In this document: positions 33,201 to 42,047 of the stretch, in pieces
Layout of the letters: every line of letters starts with the position of its first letter
Position numbering within the stretch: position 1 is the first letter of the stretch
Assembly (NCBI GenBank): GCA_023423795.1
Contig: JAFAEX010000280.1
Coordinates: 1 to 49,450, forward strand
Direction: 5' to 3'
From: Chloroflexota bacterium
GTDB taxonomy: Bacteria > Chloroflexota > Chloroflexia > Thermomicrobiales > UBA6265
DNA: 49,450 bases
Made by a program: the position numbers and the translations under genes
The notes under the pieces: generated by a model
Database searches by the model: none
The model's input: the letters and a program-made list of their open reading frames with translations, nothing else
What the model was told of the DNA's origin: nothing

Positions 33201-33548
33201 GCGGCAATCCCAACGTACCCGGCTCGCGCCGGACGGCGATGCCCGCAGCAGCCGGCGAGCGGGCCAAATCGAGGGCCGAACGGTAGCACGCGGCCGGGAC
33301 TCGCCGAAGAGGCGGCGCGCGCGCAGGGTGCGCCCGGCGTCGAACTTGTCATCCCGAGCACCCCACCGTCATCCCGAGCCTGTCGAGGGATCTCGTGGTC
33401 GAGTCGAGGAGTCAAGGAGTCGAGGAGGCGAGAGGTGGATGAGTGCAGGGGCGACGAGATCCCTCGACTGGCTCGGGATGACAGGTTTGGCGCTCGCGAT
33501 GACGGTGGGGTGCTCGGGATGACGGTGGGGTGCGAGGCGGCAGGCCGT
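33201..33548. other. Gap of 348 nt without a gene, carrying palindrome copy D
   Basis: No frame looks coding. The gap holds the long palindrome with tandem additions on both sides (33348-33535), and its centre (33397-33453) is built of GAGTCGAGGAG-like runs. The first 140 nt beside the EamA start hold nothing recognised. Confidence 0.7.
33348..33535. repeat. Long intergenic palindrome, copy D, with tandem flanks
   Basis: Arms 33367-33396 and 33454-33483 match at 28 of 30. Left of it, GTCATCCCGAGC occurs twice 20 bp apart. Right of it, GATGACGGTGGGGTGC is repeated about 20 bp apart. The flanks repeat the outer arm in the matching direction on each side. Confidence 0.85.
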
Positions 33549-33932
33549 TCAATCGCAGGCGATGCCTTCGATTTCCAGCAGCCACGCCTCGTCGAAAATG
33601 CCGGCGATCACGACCGTCATGGCGACCTTGCGGTTGCCAAGGACCTCCTGCCGCACGACCCGGTTCTCCATCCGGTGCGCGCGGTCGGCGAGGTAAACGG
33701 TGACCTTCACCAGGTTGTCCAGCGACATCCCGGCGGCGACGAGTTGGGCTTCGAGGTTGGCCCACGCTAGCCGGGCCTGCCCGCGGAAATCGTCCGGCAG
33801 CGTCCCGGCGCGATCGGCCGGGATCTGGCCGCTGACGTAAAGCGTCCGGCGTGCGCCCTCGACCAGCACGGCCTGGGCGTACCCGCCCATCGGCTCCGGG
33901 GCGTCCGGGGAATTGATGACCGTTCGTTGCAT
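33549..33932 (-). CDS. RidA/YjgF-family protein, 127 aa
   Basis: A trimeric Rid-family fold that usually hydrolyses reactive enamines and imines. It begins with INSPDAPEPMGGYAQAVLVEG, seen in parts as PMGGYAQAV, then LYVSGQIPAD and DNLVKVTVYLADRAH. The usual Arg of the active site would fall near VYLADRAHRM or the following ENRVVR; I cannot fix it. The length is normal. It sits 41 nt after the aminotransferase gene on the same strand. That enzyme type can release such imines, so a clean-up role is plausible (inference). Confidence 0.88.
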   Translation of the reverse strand: MQRTVINSPDAPEPMGGYAQAVLVEGARRTLYVSGQIPADRAGTLPDDFRGQARLAWANLEAQLVAAGMSLDNLVKVTVYLADRAHRMENRVVRQEVLGNRKVAMTVVIAGIFDEAWLLEIEGIACD

Positions 33933-33973
33933 CCTGTCGGCGTCTCCCTGCGCTGCTCGCCCGACTGCGTGGA

Positions 33974-35161
33974 CTACTGGTTCGCGGCGACCGCCGCCGG
34001 GACGAACCCGGGCAGCGAGCGGACGAAACGGTCCATGCGGTCCAGCGCTTCCTCGATCTTCGGCAGCGCGGTGGCATAGGCGCAGCGGATGTGGCCCTCG
34101 CCGCCGAGCCCGAAGGCGTCGCCCGGCACGACGGCGACCTTCGCTTCCAGCAGCAGCCGCTCGGCGAACTCCTGCGCCGAGAGCCCGGTGCCGGCGACGC
34201 TGGGGAAGGCGTAGAACGCGCCCTCGGGAAGCCGGCAGGGCAGGCCGATCCGGTTCAGGCCGGCGACGATCGAGCGCCGCCGGATGTCGTAGTCGTCCAC
34301 CATCGCCTGCACGTCGCGGTCGGGCACCCGGAAGGCTTCGATGGCGGCTTCCTGCGCCTGCCGACTGGCGCACAGGGCGGTGTACTGGTGGATCTTGGTC
34401 ATCGCGGCCACCAGCGGTTCCGGCCCGGCGGCGTACCCGACGCGCCAGCCGGTCATGCCGTAGGTCTTGGAGAAGCCGTTGAGCAGCAGCGTCCGCTCGC
34501 GCATGCCCGGCAGGGTGGCGAAGGAGACGTGCTCGGCGTCGTAGGAGAGCCGGTCGTAGATCTCGTCGGAGATGACCACCAGATCGTGGCGGGCGGCCAC
34601 GGCGGCGATGGCGCGCAAGGCGGCTTCGTCGGGCACCGCGCCGGTCGGGTTACTCGGGTAGTTGAGCAGGATCGCGCGGGTGCGCGGGGTCACCGCCGCC
34701 TCGATGGCGGCCGCGTCGGGTACGAAGCGCCGGTCGGCGGTCGTGCCAACCGGGACCGCCACGCCGCCGGCGAGCGCGATGCAGGGCGGGTAGGCGACGT
34801 AGCAGGGCTGGGGCACGATGACTTCGTCGCCGGGGTCCAGCAGCGCCCGCAGCGCGAGGTCGAGCCCCTCGCTGACGCCGACGGTGACCAGGATCTCATC
34901 GTCCGGCGCGTACTCCAGCCCGTAGCGGCGATGCAGGTGGGCGGCGATCGCCTGCCGCAGTTCGAGCAGACCGGAGTTGCCGGTGTAGGAGGTCCGGCCG
35001 CGCTCCAGCCCGTAGATCGCCGCTTCGCGCACCCGCCAGGCGGTGCCGAAGTCCGGCTCGCCGACGCCGAGCGAGATGACGTCGTCCATCTGGGCGACGA
35101 CGTCGAAGAGTTTGCGGATGCCGGACGGCGGGATGTCCTGGACGGAGCGCGCGATCTTCAT
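33974..35161 (-). CDS. Pyridoxal-phosphate aminotransferase (aspartate aminotransferase fold), 395 aa
   Basis: Fold type I aminotransferase. Substrate-binding loop SLGVGEPDF, phosphate-binding LLNYPSNPTGA, the Asp/Tyr of ISDEIYDRL, the PLP Lys in LNGFSKTYGMTGWRVGY and the carboxylate-binding Arg in GHIRCAYA. The length and all sites are normal. The Lys motif and SNPTG fit the AAT I-gamma group acting on aromatic, branched or aspartate-type amino acids. The start at 35161 overlaps the Lrp gene stop by 4 nt (ATGA), so translation is coupled and the regulator likely controls amino-acid use. Confidence 0.95.
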   Translation of the reverse strand: MKIARSVQDIPPSGIRKLFDVVAQMDDVISLGVGEPDFGTAWRVREAAIYGLERGRTSYTGNSGLLELRQAIAAHLHRRYGLEYAPDDEILVTVGVSEGLDLALRALLDPGDEVIVPQPCYVAYPPCIALAGGVAVPVGTTADRRFVPDAAAIEAAVTPRTRAILLNYPSNPTGAVPDEAALRAIAAVAARHDLVVISDEIYDRLSYDAEHVSFATLPGMRERTLLLNGFSKTYGMTGWRVGYAAGPEPLVAAMTKIHQYTALCASRQAQEAAIEAFRVPDRDVQAMVDDYDIRRRSIVAGLNRIGLPCRLPEGAFYAFPSVAGTGLSAQEFAERLLLEAKVAVVPGDAFGLGGEGHIRCAYATALPKIEEALDRMDRFVRSLPGFVPAAVAANQ

Positions 35162-35664
35162 GGGGTCACCGCCAATCGGTCGTCGTCGGCCGGGTCCTCG
35201 GTCAGGATCAGGCCGTCCTCCTTGTACGCCTTGAGCAAGAAGTGGGTGTTCGTCGCGGTTACGTGGTCGATCGGGGCCAGCTTTTCGCTGACGAAACTGG
35301 AGATGTCGCGGATGGTCGGGCCTTCGACGACGACGCGCAGGTCGTGGCCGCCGGAGACGAGGTGGACCGAGCGCACTTCGGGGTGGCGGTAGATGCGCGC
35401 CGCGACCTGGTCGAACCCGACGTCCCGCTGCGGGGTGACGCTGACGTCGATGAAGGCGATCACGCGGTCGGGCGTGACGCGCTCCCAGTCGATGACGGTA
35501 CGGTAGGCGCGGATGATGCCGCGCCGCTCGAGGCCTTCGACCGTGGCGGAGGCCTCGTCCTCGGTGCAGCCGATCATGCGGGCGAGGTCCGCCGGGGTGC
35601 GGCGGGCGTCGGCCTCCAGCGCCCGCAGGATCTTGCGGACGCGCGTCGCGTCGTCGTCGCTCAC
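35158..35664 (-). CDS. Lrp/AsnC-family transcriptional regulator, 168 aa
   Basis: The N-terminal winged helix-turn-helix (about 1-60) has ILRALEADARRTPADLARMIG and TVEGLERRGIIRAYRTVID. The C-terminal ligand (RAM) domain has VIAFIDVSV, VRSVHLVSGGHDLRVVVE and the tail DHVTATNTHFLLKAYKE. The GTG start at 35664 has GGAGGG 7 nt upstream. It is the first gene of an operon with the aminotransferase and perhaps RidA, so it probably senses an amino acid that those enzymes use. Confidence 0.93.
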   Translation of the reverse strand: MSDDDATRVRKILRALEADARRTPADLARMIGCTEDEASATVEGLERRGIIRAYRTVIDWERVTPDRVIAFIDVSVTPQRDVGFDQVAARIYRHPEVRSVHLVSGGHDLRVVVEGPTIRDISSFVSEKLAPIDHVTATNTHFLLKAYKEDGLILTEDPADDDRLAVTP

Positions 35665-35802
35665 CGGCTGTCCCTCCCCGCGCCGGGCGCCCTTCCGTGC
35701 CCGGATGACCGGATAGTCTCACGGCTGCGCATGCCGTTGTCGAGAGACAGTTATCCCAGTACGCTCAGGCGGCGAACGGACGCCCTCTTCGCTGGAGCCC
35801 CG

Positions 35803-37683
35803 ATGGATCGCCCCGTATCGGCCAGGTGGCGCGTGGCCGCCCCGGTCGCCGCCCTTGCCGCCGCCTACGCCAGCCCAGCCCGCGCCGCCGAGACCGAGCC
35901 GGTCGCAACGGCGGCCCCGCCGCCGACGATCGTGACGATCCTGCTCGACGACCTCGACGCCCGCTCCGTTGCCGAGATGCCGAAGACAACCGCCCTGCTC
36001 GGCGAGGAAGGCGTGACGTTCGCCAACTTCTTCGCCACCCAGCCGGGGTGCAGTCCGTCGCGCGCGTCCCTGCTGCGCGGGCAGTATCCGCACAACCACG
36101 GCGTGGTGCGGTCGAGCCAGCCGCTCGGCGGCTTCGTCCGCTTCCACGGCGACGGCCTCGAGGACTCCACGCTCGCGACGTGGTTGCGGGATGCCGGCTA
36201 CCGCACGGCCCTGATCGGCAAGTACTTCAACGAGTACCCGGAGACGGAATCGGATTCCTACATCCCGCCCGGATGGGACGATTGGTTCGCCACGCTGGAC
36301 TCAGAGGACCGCAAGGGCGGGGTCAACTTCCGCAACTATTACGTCAACGACAACGGCGACGTACGGCGCTACGGCAACACGCCCGCCGAGTACTCGACCG
36401 ACGGCCAGGCGGCCCGGGCGGTCGATGTCCTGCGCGCCGCCGCGGCCGACGATATGCCCCTCTTCCTCTACATCGCGCCGCGGGCGCCCCACAAACCGGC
36501 CCGCCCCGCGGCGCGACACGAGAAGATGTTCGCCGACGCTACCGCGCCGCGGCTCCCGTCGTTCGACGAGGAGGACGTCTCCGACAAGCCGCAGTGGATC
36601 CAGGCGTCGCCGCGGCTGACCGGCGAGGAGATCGACGAGATCGACCAGACCTGGCGCAACCGGGTCGAATCGCTGCAGGCGGTCGATGACCTGGTGGAGG
36701 CCGTCGTCGCCGCGCTCGACGAAACCGGCCGCCTCGACGACGCCTGGATCTTCTTCCTGTCCGACAACGGGTACTTCCTTGGCGAGCACCGCCAGTTCGA
36801 CGAGAAGGGTGCGCCCCACGAGGAGTCGATCCGGGTTCCGCTGTTCGTCCGGGGGCCGGGCGTGACCATTGGCGGCGTCGTTGAGCAGCGGCTGGCCGGC
36901 ATGGCCGACATCGCGCCGACCATCGCCGCCATCGCCGGCGCGGCAGTTCCGGGCTTCGTCGATGGCCGGTCGCTGCTGCCGTTGCTGCGAGGCGACGACC
37001 TCGAATCGCCCTGGCGCAGCGCCATCCTGGTCGAGCAGCCGCTGAACCGGACCGGCATGACCCAATCGGCGGACGAAGACGGCGGCAATGGCGTCCGCCA
37101 CCCTGGCTGGGCGGCGCTCCGCCGGGAGGCAGATGTCTACGTCGAGTACGCGGACGGCCAGCGCGAGTATTACGATCTCGCCGCCGACCCGTACCAACTC
37201 GACAACGCCGCCGACGGCCTGCCGATCGAACGCACGGTGGCGTTCTCGGCCCAAGTCGCCGCGCTTGGCGCCTGCGCCGGCGCAACCTGCCGCGCCGCCG
37301 AGGACGACGATTTCGGTGACCCCGCGAGCGTGCCGCCGATGCCCGTCATCCTGGCGCCCGGGCCGAACACGGCGGCCGGCCTCGGCGGCACCGTGGCGCT
37401 GGCGGGCACGGCCTACGACGGGTTCGGCCGGACCATCGACCCGGCGAACCTGTCGTGGAGCGCGCGAATCGTCGCGCCGGCCGGGGCGCCCGATCCCGTC
37501 CTGCTGCCCAGGACCGAGGGAGGCGAAGCGGTGCTGAACCTGCCGGAGCACGCGGCCGACCCTGCGAAGGGTCGATCCGTCCGCCGCTACGTCGTCGAGA
37601 TCTCCCTGACCGCCACCGACGCGGCGGGGCGCGACCGGACCAGCTCGGTGCTGCTCACGGTCAAGGGCCAGGCGACGCCGTAG
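35803..37683 (+). CDS. Secreted sulfatase with C-terminal Ig/PKD-like domain, 626 aa
   Basis: Sulfatases hydrolyse sulfate esters and need a Cys turned into formylglycine. The motif CSPSR (Cys83, in QPGCSPSRASLLRGQ) is intact, with metal residues in ILLDDLDARS, SDNGYFLGEH and the Lys of LIGKYFNEY. A signal-like N-terminus (VAAPVAALAAAYASPARAAE) points outward. After the sulfatase fold (to about 480) come two Cys in ACAGATCRAAE and then a beta domain of about 110 residues (TVALAGTAYDGFGRTIDP, then RYVVEISLTATDAAGRDRT). ATG 35803 has GGAG 5 nt upstream; an ATG at 35731 is an alternative. No FGE-type activator is seen nearby. Confidence 0.92.
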   Translation: MDRPVSARWRVAAPVAALAAAYASPARAAETEPVATAAPPPTIVTILLDDLDARSVAEMPKTTALLGEEGVTFANFFATQPGCSPSRASLLRGQYPHNHGVVRSSQPLGGFVRFHGDGLEDSTLATWLRDAGYRTALIGKYFNEYPETESDSYIPPGWDDWFATLDSEDRKGGVNFRNYYVNDNGDVRRYGNTPAEYSTDGQAARAVDVLRAAAADDMPLFLYIAPRAPHKPARPAARHEKMFADATAPRLPSFDEEDVSDKPQWIQASPRLTGEEIDEIDQTWRNRVESLQAVDDLVEAVVAALDETGRLDDAWIFFLSDNGYFLGEHRQFDEKGAPHEESIRVPLFVRGPGVTIGGVVEQRLAGMADIAPTIAAIAGAAVPGFVDGRSLLPLLRGDDLESPWRSAILVEQPLNRTGMTQSADEDGGNGVRHPGWAALRREADVYVEYADGQREYYDLAADPYQLDNAADGLPIERTVAFSAQVAALGACAGATCRAAEDDDFGDPASVPPMPVILAPGPNTAAGLGGTVALAGTAYDGFGRTIDPANLSWSARIVAPAGAPDPVLLPRTEGGEAVLNLPEHAADPAKGRSVRRYVVEISLTATDAAGRDRTSSVLLTVKGQATP

Positions 37684-37696
37684 CCGCGGCCGCGCG

Positions 37697-38992
37697 CTAC
37701 CAGTAGGCCATCGCATCCCTGAACAGGGCGGCGAGGTCGTCCGCCGAAGCCGGCCGCGGGGAGAGTTTGGTGACGCGGTGCTGCGGCAGCGTGCCCTCGA
37801 CCAGGGCGGGGATGTCGGCTTCGGTGTAGCCGACGGCGCCCAGGCCGTTCGGCATCTCGACCGCCTTCATGATCTCGACGAGGCGATCGCCGAGGATCGC
37901 GCCGGCGTCCTCGGGCGCTGCGCCGCGGGTCTCCGCGCCGAGCATCGCGGAGGCTTCGAGGTGGCGTCGCGGGTCGGCCTCGGCGGTCCAGCGGAAGACG
38001 GCGGGGGCGTTGAGGATGACGCTCATGCCGTGCGGCACCAGCGGCTTGCCGGCGGGGTAGCCGTCGGCGACGAAGGATCGGACCATGCCGGAAACCGGGT
38101 AACTCATCCCGTGCGGCAGGTGGACGCCGGCGTTGCCGAAGCCGATGCCGGCGAACGCCGACGCCAGCAGCATCTCCAGCCGGGCCTCCTCGTCGTCCGG
38201 GTCGTTGACCGCGCGGACCATGTAGCGGCTGATGCGCTCGATGGCGCGGCTCGCCCAGATGTCGGAGATCGGGTTGCTGCCCTGGTAGGCCGGGCGCAGC
38301 GCCGGTTCGGGCGGGGCGGGCCGCTTGTCGAAGGGCAGCGCGGTGTAACTCTCCAGCGCGTGGGAGAGCACATCCAGCCCGGAGCAGGCGGCGACCATCG
38401 GCGGCATCGTCCGCGTGTTGTCCGGGTCGATGATGCCCAGCGCCGGGCGCAGCGCGCGGTGGGCTATGCCGGTCTTGGCGTGCATCGCCTCGTAGTCGAA
38501 GATCGCCACCCCGGTGGTTTCGGAGCCGGTGCCGGCGGTGGTCGGGATCGCCACCAGCGGCCTGAGCGGGCCGGGCACCGGTTTGCCCTGCCCGATGGGC
38601 GGGTTCACGTAAGTGAGCAGGTCGGCGGGCCACGTCGCGAACAGGTTGGCCGCCTTGGCGGTGTCCATCACCGAGCCGCCGCCGACGGCGACGAAGCCGT
38701 CGAAGCCGCCGTCGGTAGCGAACGCCGCCGCGTCCATGAACGAGGAATCGGTCGGCTCGACCTGCACCCGGTCGTAGAGCACGCCGTCGATGCCGGCCGC
38801 GCGCAGCGCGTCCAGCACGGTCGCGACCGATTGGCCGCCGGCGAGAACGGGGTCGGTCAGCACCATCACCCGTTTCGCGCCGAGCCGGACGAGGTCCGCG
38901 CCGACTTCGCGGGTCGCCCCGGCGCCGACCTTGATCGCCGAGGTGTCCATCTGGAAGACCGATTCGAACCGGCCTTGCTCGCGCTCCGTCAT
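37697..38992 (-). CDS. Iron-containing alcohol dehydrogenase, hydroxyacid-oxoacid transhydrogenase type, 431 aa
   Basis: Group III alcohol dehydrogenase fold. The cofactor-site GGGSVMDTAKA and PTTAGTGSETTGVAIFDYE, and the metal region with GLDVLSHALESYTALPF, SNPISDIWA, FGNAGVHLPHGMSYP and MVRSF, match the ADHFE1/HOT group very closely. HOT oxidises 4-hydroxybutyrate while reducing 2-oxoglutarate. The length is close to that group. The ATG at 38992 has GGGAG 5 nt upstream. The gene ends 13 nt from the convergent sulfatase gene. Confidence 0.93.
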   Translation of the reverse strand: MTEREQGRFESVFQMDTSAIKVGAGATREVGADLVRLGAKRVMVLTDPVLAGGQSVATVLDALRAAGIDGVLYDRVQVEPTDSSFMDAAAFATDGGFDGFVAVGGGSVMDTAKAANLFATWPADLLTYVNPPIGQGKPVPGPLRPLVAIPTTAGTGSETTGVAIFDYEAMHAKTGIAHRALRPALGIIDPDNTRTMPPMVAACSGLDVLSHALESYTALPFDKRPAPPEPALRPAYQGSNPISDIWASRAIERISRYMVRAVNDPDDEEARLEMLLASAFAGIGFGNAGVHLPHGMSYPVSGMVRSFVADGYPAGKPLVPHGMSVILNAPAVFRWTAEADPRRHLEASAMLGAETRGAAPEDAGAILGDRLVEIMKAVEMPNGLGAVGYTEADIPALVEGTLPQHRVTKLSPRPASADDLAALFRDAMAYW

Positions 38993-39142
38993 CGCCGCTC
39001 CCGTGCGTGCATCCCGTCGTCGTGCCGGTAGCATACCGACGACGACGGCCCGCCGCGCGGTCATCGTCGCGGTCTACCGGTCGCGGCGCGGCGCGATAGG
39101 CTATCGTCATCCGAAATGGCGGACCGGCGACGGAGGGACGAG

Positions 39143-39655
39143 ATGCGGGCATCGACGGTGTTTGGCGCGGTCGCGGCGGCCGGCGTGGCGCTGGCCACGG
39201 TATCCGCCGTCGAACGCCGGTTCGGCCCGGCCGGCACGGATGTCGAGCGGCTGCTGCGGGACGGATTGCGGTCGTTCAACCGGGACGTCTTCAATCCGGT
39301 CGTGATCCCGCTGGCGCGGCTCGGCGGCACGTACCCTGCGGTCGTCACCCACGTCGGCCGGCGCAGCGGACGCGCCTACCGCACCCCGGTCGCCGCCACC
39401 GAAGTGGCGCAGGGGTTCCTCGTGCCGCTGCCCTACGGGATCACGACCGATTGGTGCCGCAACGTGCTGGCCGCCGGCGGCTGCACCCTGCGCCGGGGCG
39501 GGCGGGACTACGCGCTCGGCCACCCGGAGATCATCGAGGCCGACCGCGCGCTGGCGATGGTGGATGCCGGCCGCGCGATGCTCTGGCGGACGCTGGGCGT
39601 CCGGCGCTTCCTCCTGCTGCGGCGGGAGGCCCCGCACGAGTCGATCGCCGCCTGA
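39143..39655 (+). CDS. Deazaflavin-dependent nitroreductase family protein, 170 aa
   Basis: A split-barrel protein of the DUF385/Ddn family, usually using F420. The core is VVTHVGRRSGRAYRTPV, then FLVPLPYG and WCRNVLAAGGCTLRRGG. A hydrophobic N-terminus (STVFGAVAAAGVALATVSAV) suggests a membrane anchor or signal. I chose ATG 39143, with GGAGGG 6 nt upstream, over 39116. F420 use is inferred from family; no F420 biosynthesis gene is in the window. Confidence 0.85.
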   Translation: MRASTVFGAVAAAGVALATVSAVERRFGPAGTDVERLLRDGLRSFNRDVFNPVVIPLARLGGTYPAVVTHVGRRSGRAYRTPVAATEVAQGFLVPLPYGITTDWCRNVLAAGGCTLRRGGRDYALGHPEIIEADRALAMVDAGRAMLWRTLGVRRFLLLRREAPHESIAA

Positions 39656-39711
39656 TCCCGCCCGGCTCGACGGTTCGCTCGCAACGAAAGGCCGCCGCAA
39701 AGGGGGAGACC

Positions 39712-40374
39712 ATGCCGTCCGCGGGAACAGCGTTGCCTCCGCCCGCGCTGCCGTTTGCCGACCGGATCGCCGCCGGTCGCGAACTCGCCGCGCGGCTCGG
39801 CCACCTGGCGGGACGGGACGTGGTCGTTCTCGGGCTGCCGCGCGGCGGCGTGCCGGTGGCCGCCGAGGTCGCCCGCGCCCTCGGCGCGACGCTGGATGCC
39901 CTCTCCGTGCGCAAACTCGGCGTCCCCGGCCACGAGGAACTCGCGTTCGGCGCGATCGCCACCGGCGGCCTGCGCGTGACCAGCCCGGACCTGGTGGGCG
40001 AGCTCGGCATCGACGAACGGACCATCGCCGTGGTCGAGGCCCGCGAGCGGCAGGAACTGGAGCGGCGCGAGCGCCTCTACCGGGGCGACCGGCCGCCGCT
40101 GGACCTCGCAGGGCGGGTGGTCGTGCTGGTGGACGACGGCCTCGCCACCGGCGCGACGATGCTGGCGGCCGCCCGCGCCGTTCGCGCCGAACGGCCGGCG
40201 TGGCTGGTCGTCGCCGTGCCGGTCGGCTCGTGGCAGGCCGCGGCGCTGCTGCGCGAGGTGGCCGACGAGGTAATCGTGCCCGCCACGCCGGAGCCCTTCG
40301 GGGCGGTCGGCTTGTGGTACCAGCGCTTCGACCCGACCTCCGACGATGAGGTGCGCGCCGCGTTGGGGACGTAG
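39712..40374 (+). CDS. Phosphoribosyltransferase-family protein, 220 aa
   Basis: The type I phosphoribosyltransferase fold has VVLGLPRGGVPVAAEVA near the start and the PRPP loop VVLVDDGLATGATM, with two Asp and the TG of the consensus. A helical insert (VEARERQELERRERLYRG) lies between. Proteins like this occur as single units or fused to erythromycin-esterase or dienelactone-hydrolase domains; no such domain is present here. The substrate is unknown. The ATG at 39712 has GGGGGAG upstream and lies 56 nt after the deazaflavin-type gene. Confidence 0.85.
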   Translation: MPSAGTALPPPALPFADRIAAGRELAARLGHLAGRDVVVLGLPRGGVPVAAEVARALGATLDALSVRKLGVPGHEELAFGAIATGGLRVTSPDLVGELGIDERTIAVVEARERQELERRERLYRGDRPPLDLAGRVVVLVDDGLATGATMLAAARAVRAERPAWLVVAVPVGSWQAAALLREVADEVIVPATPEPFGAVGLWYQRFDPTSDDEVRAALGT

Positions 40375-40386
40375 ACGAGGGATGTG

Positions 40387-40466
40387 AGACGAGAGACGAG
40401 ACGGCATTGCTGGTTGCATGACTGCCACGAAGCGTGGGCCACGATGACGTCTCTCGTCTCTCGTCT
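40387..40466. repeat. Inverted repeat of GAGACGA-type units before tyrS
   Basis: AGACGAGAGACGAGA (40387-40401) is the reverse complement of 40452-40466, enclosing about 50 nt. Both arms are made of GAGACGA/TCTCGTC units. It begins 12 nt after the phosphoribosyltransferase stop and could act as its terminator. No T-box motif is visible. Confidence 0.75.
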
Positions 40467-40519
40467 ACGTCGGCTAGCATTCCCACGCGAACACGCACGT
40501 ACGGTGGCGGAGGGATCGG

Positions 40520-41818
40520 GTGACGATGTCGGTCGGGGAACTGAACGCGCCGGAACTGGCCCGGCAGGCGGGCGAGAACCCGCTGGATTACCTGCGCCGC
40601 CGCGGCTACGTGCAGGACGTTTCGGACGAAGCCGGGCTGCGCCGGGCGTTCGAGACCGGCGTCGTCACCGGGTACGTCGGGTTCGATCCCACGGCCGCCT
40701 CGCTGCACGCCGGGCACATGATGGGCATCATGATGCTGGCCGTGCTGCAACGCTTCGGCCACCGCCCGATCGCCCTTGGCGGCGGCGGCACCGCGCTCGT
40801 CGGCGACCCGTCCGGCCGGACGTCCACCCGGCCGATGGTCACCGAGGAGCAGATCCGCACCAACCTCCAGAGCATCCTGCGCCAGTTCGACCGCCACCTC
40901 GATTTCGCCGGTGGCCGCTTCGGCGACAACCCGCCGGCGCTGCTGCTGAACAACGCCGACTGGCTGCTCGATCTTCGCTGGATTCCCTTCCTGCGCGACA
41001 TCGGCCGCCATTTCTCGGTCAACGAGATGCTGGCCGCCGAGACCTACCGCAACCGGCTGGAAGCCGGCGGGCTGAACTTCGTGGAGTTCAACTACCGGAT
41101 CGTGCAGGCGTATGACTTCCTGCACTTGCACCGTGCCGAGGGCTGCACCCTCCAGATGGGCGGCTCCGACCAGTGGGGCAACATCGTCGCCGGGGTGGAC
41201 CTGATCCGCCGCGCCGAAGGCGGGGAGGCGTACGCCCTCGTCTGCCCGCTGCTGACGACCGCTTCCGGCCAGAAGATGGGCAAGACGGCGGGCAACTCGC
41301 TCTGGCTCGATCCGGCGCTGACGCCGCCGTTCGACTTCTACCAATACTGGGTGAACGTCGATGACGCCGACGTCGATCGCCTGCTGCGCCTGTACACGTT
41401 CCTGCCGGACGAGCGCATCGCCGAACTGACCGGGCGCGGCGGCGCGGCCCTGCGCGAGGCCAAGCGGGTGCTGGCGCTGGAGATCACCGCGCTCACCCAC
41501 GGCCGCGAGGAGGCCGAAGGAGCGGCGACTGCGGCGAGCGCGCTATTCGGCAGCGCCGCGCCGTCGGCGGACGACGCGTCGCTGCCGACGACGGAGATCC
41601 CCGCCGCCGAGGTGGAATCCGGCATCACTCTCGCCGACGTCTTCGTCCGTGCCGGGCTGGCGTCCTCGCGCGGGGAAGCGCGCCGTCTCGCCGGGCAGGG
41701 CGGACTCTCGCTCGACGACGCGCGGGTGGAGGACGTGGACGCCCGCTGGTCGCCGGACGCCGACTGCGTGCTGCTGCGGGCCGGAAAGAAGCGGTTTCGG
41801 CGGGTGTGCGTAGGGTAG
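40520..41818 (+). CDS. tyrS: Tyrosyl-tRNA synthetase, 432 aa
   Basis: Class I synthetase that charges tRNA-Tyr. HIGH-like LHAGHMMG, the Tyr-site YVGFDPTAASL and LQMGGSDQWGNI, and KMSKS-like GQKMGKTAGN, where KMGKT stands for the common KMSKS/KMGKS. An S4 RNA-binding domain ends the protein (ITLADVFVRAGLASSRGEARRLAGQGG). GTG 40520 has GGAGGG 5 nt upstream; ATG 40526 is also possible. The length is normal for the TyrRS-1 type. The 145-nt gap before it holds the GAGACGA repeat but no recognisable T-box. Confidence 0.97.
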   Translation: MTMSVGELNAPELARQAGENPLDYLRRRGYVQDVSDEAGLRRAFETGVVTGYVGFDPTAASLHAGHMMGIMMLAVLQRFGHRPIALGGGGTALVGDPSGRTSTRPMVTEEQIRTNLQSILRQFDRHLDFAGGRFGDNPPALLLNNADWLLDLRWIPFLRDIGRHFSVNEMLAAETYRNRLEAGGLNFVEFNYRIVQAYDFLHLHRAEGCTLQMGGSDQWGNIVAGVDLIRRAEGGEAYALVCPLLTTASGQKMGKTAGNSLWLDPALTPPFDFYQYWVNVDDADVDRLLRLYTFLPDERIAELTGRGGAALREAKRVLALEITALTHGREEAEGAATAASALFGSAAPSADDASLPTTEIPAAEVESGITLADVFVRAGLASSRGEARRLAGQGGLSLDDARVEDVDARWSPDADCVLLRAGKKRFRRVCVG

Positions 41819-41875
41819 ACGGCTGCGATGCAGCGCCGACTCGCAGTCCCGTACCGCCGAACGTCTCGTTGCCGA

Positions 41876-41959
41876 CCGTCGTCCCGAGCCCGTCGAGGGA
41901 TCTCGTCGCTGCCTCGTCGTTTGGACGGACGAGATCCCTTGACGGGCTCGGGATGACGG
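41876..41959. repeat. Long intergenic palindrome, copy E
   Basis: Arms 41876-41907 and 41928-41959 match at 30 of 32, with a paired change (CCCGTC with GACGGG). A further GGGATGACGGG follows at about 41970-41981. It sits in the convergent gap between tyrS and an MFS transporter gene. Confidence 0.88.
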
Positions 41960-42047
41960 GGTTGTGGCGCGGGATGACGGGTCGGTAGTGGACCGGCCCG
42001 CTGCGCCGTGAGGATGGCCACGCGGGCACGGCCGCGTGGCCCGATGG

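Noticed and set aside
36301..37716. 471-codon minus-strand frame
   Set aside because: Antisense to the secreted sulfatase gene, with no recognisable domain.
40375..40519. T-box or other riboswitch before tyrS
   Set aside because: No T-box sequence or specifier loop is visible; the region is an inverted repeat of GAGACGA units.
39107..41500. 797-codon minus-strand frame
   Set aside because: Shadow of the deazaflavin-type, phosphoribosyltransferase and tyrS genes.
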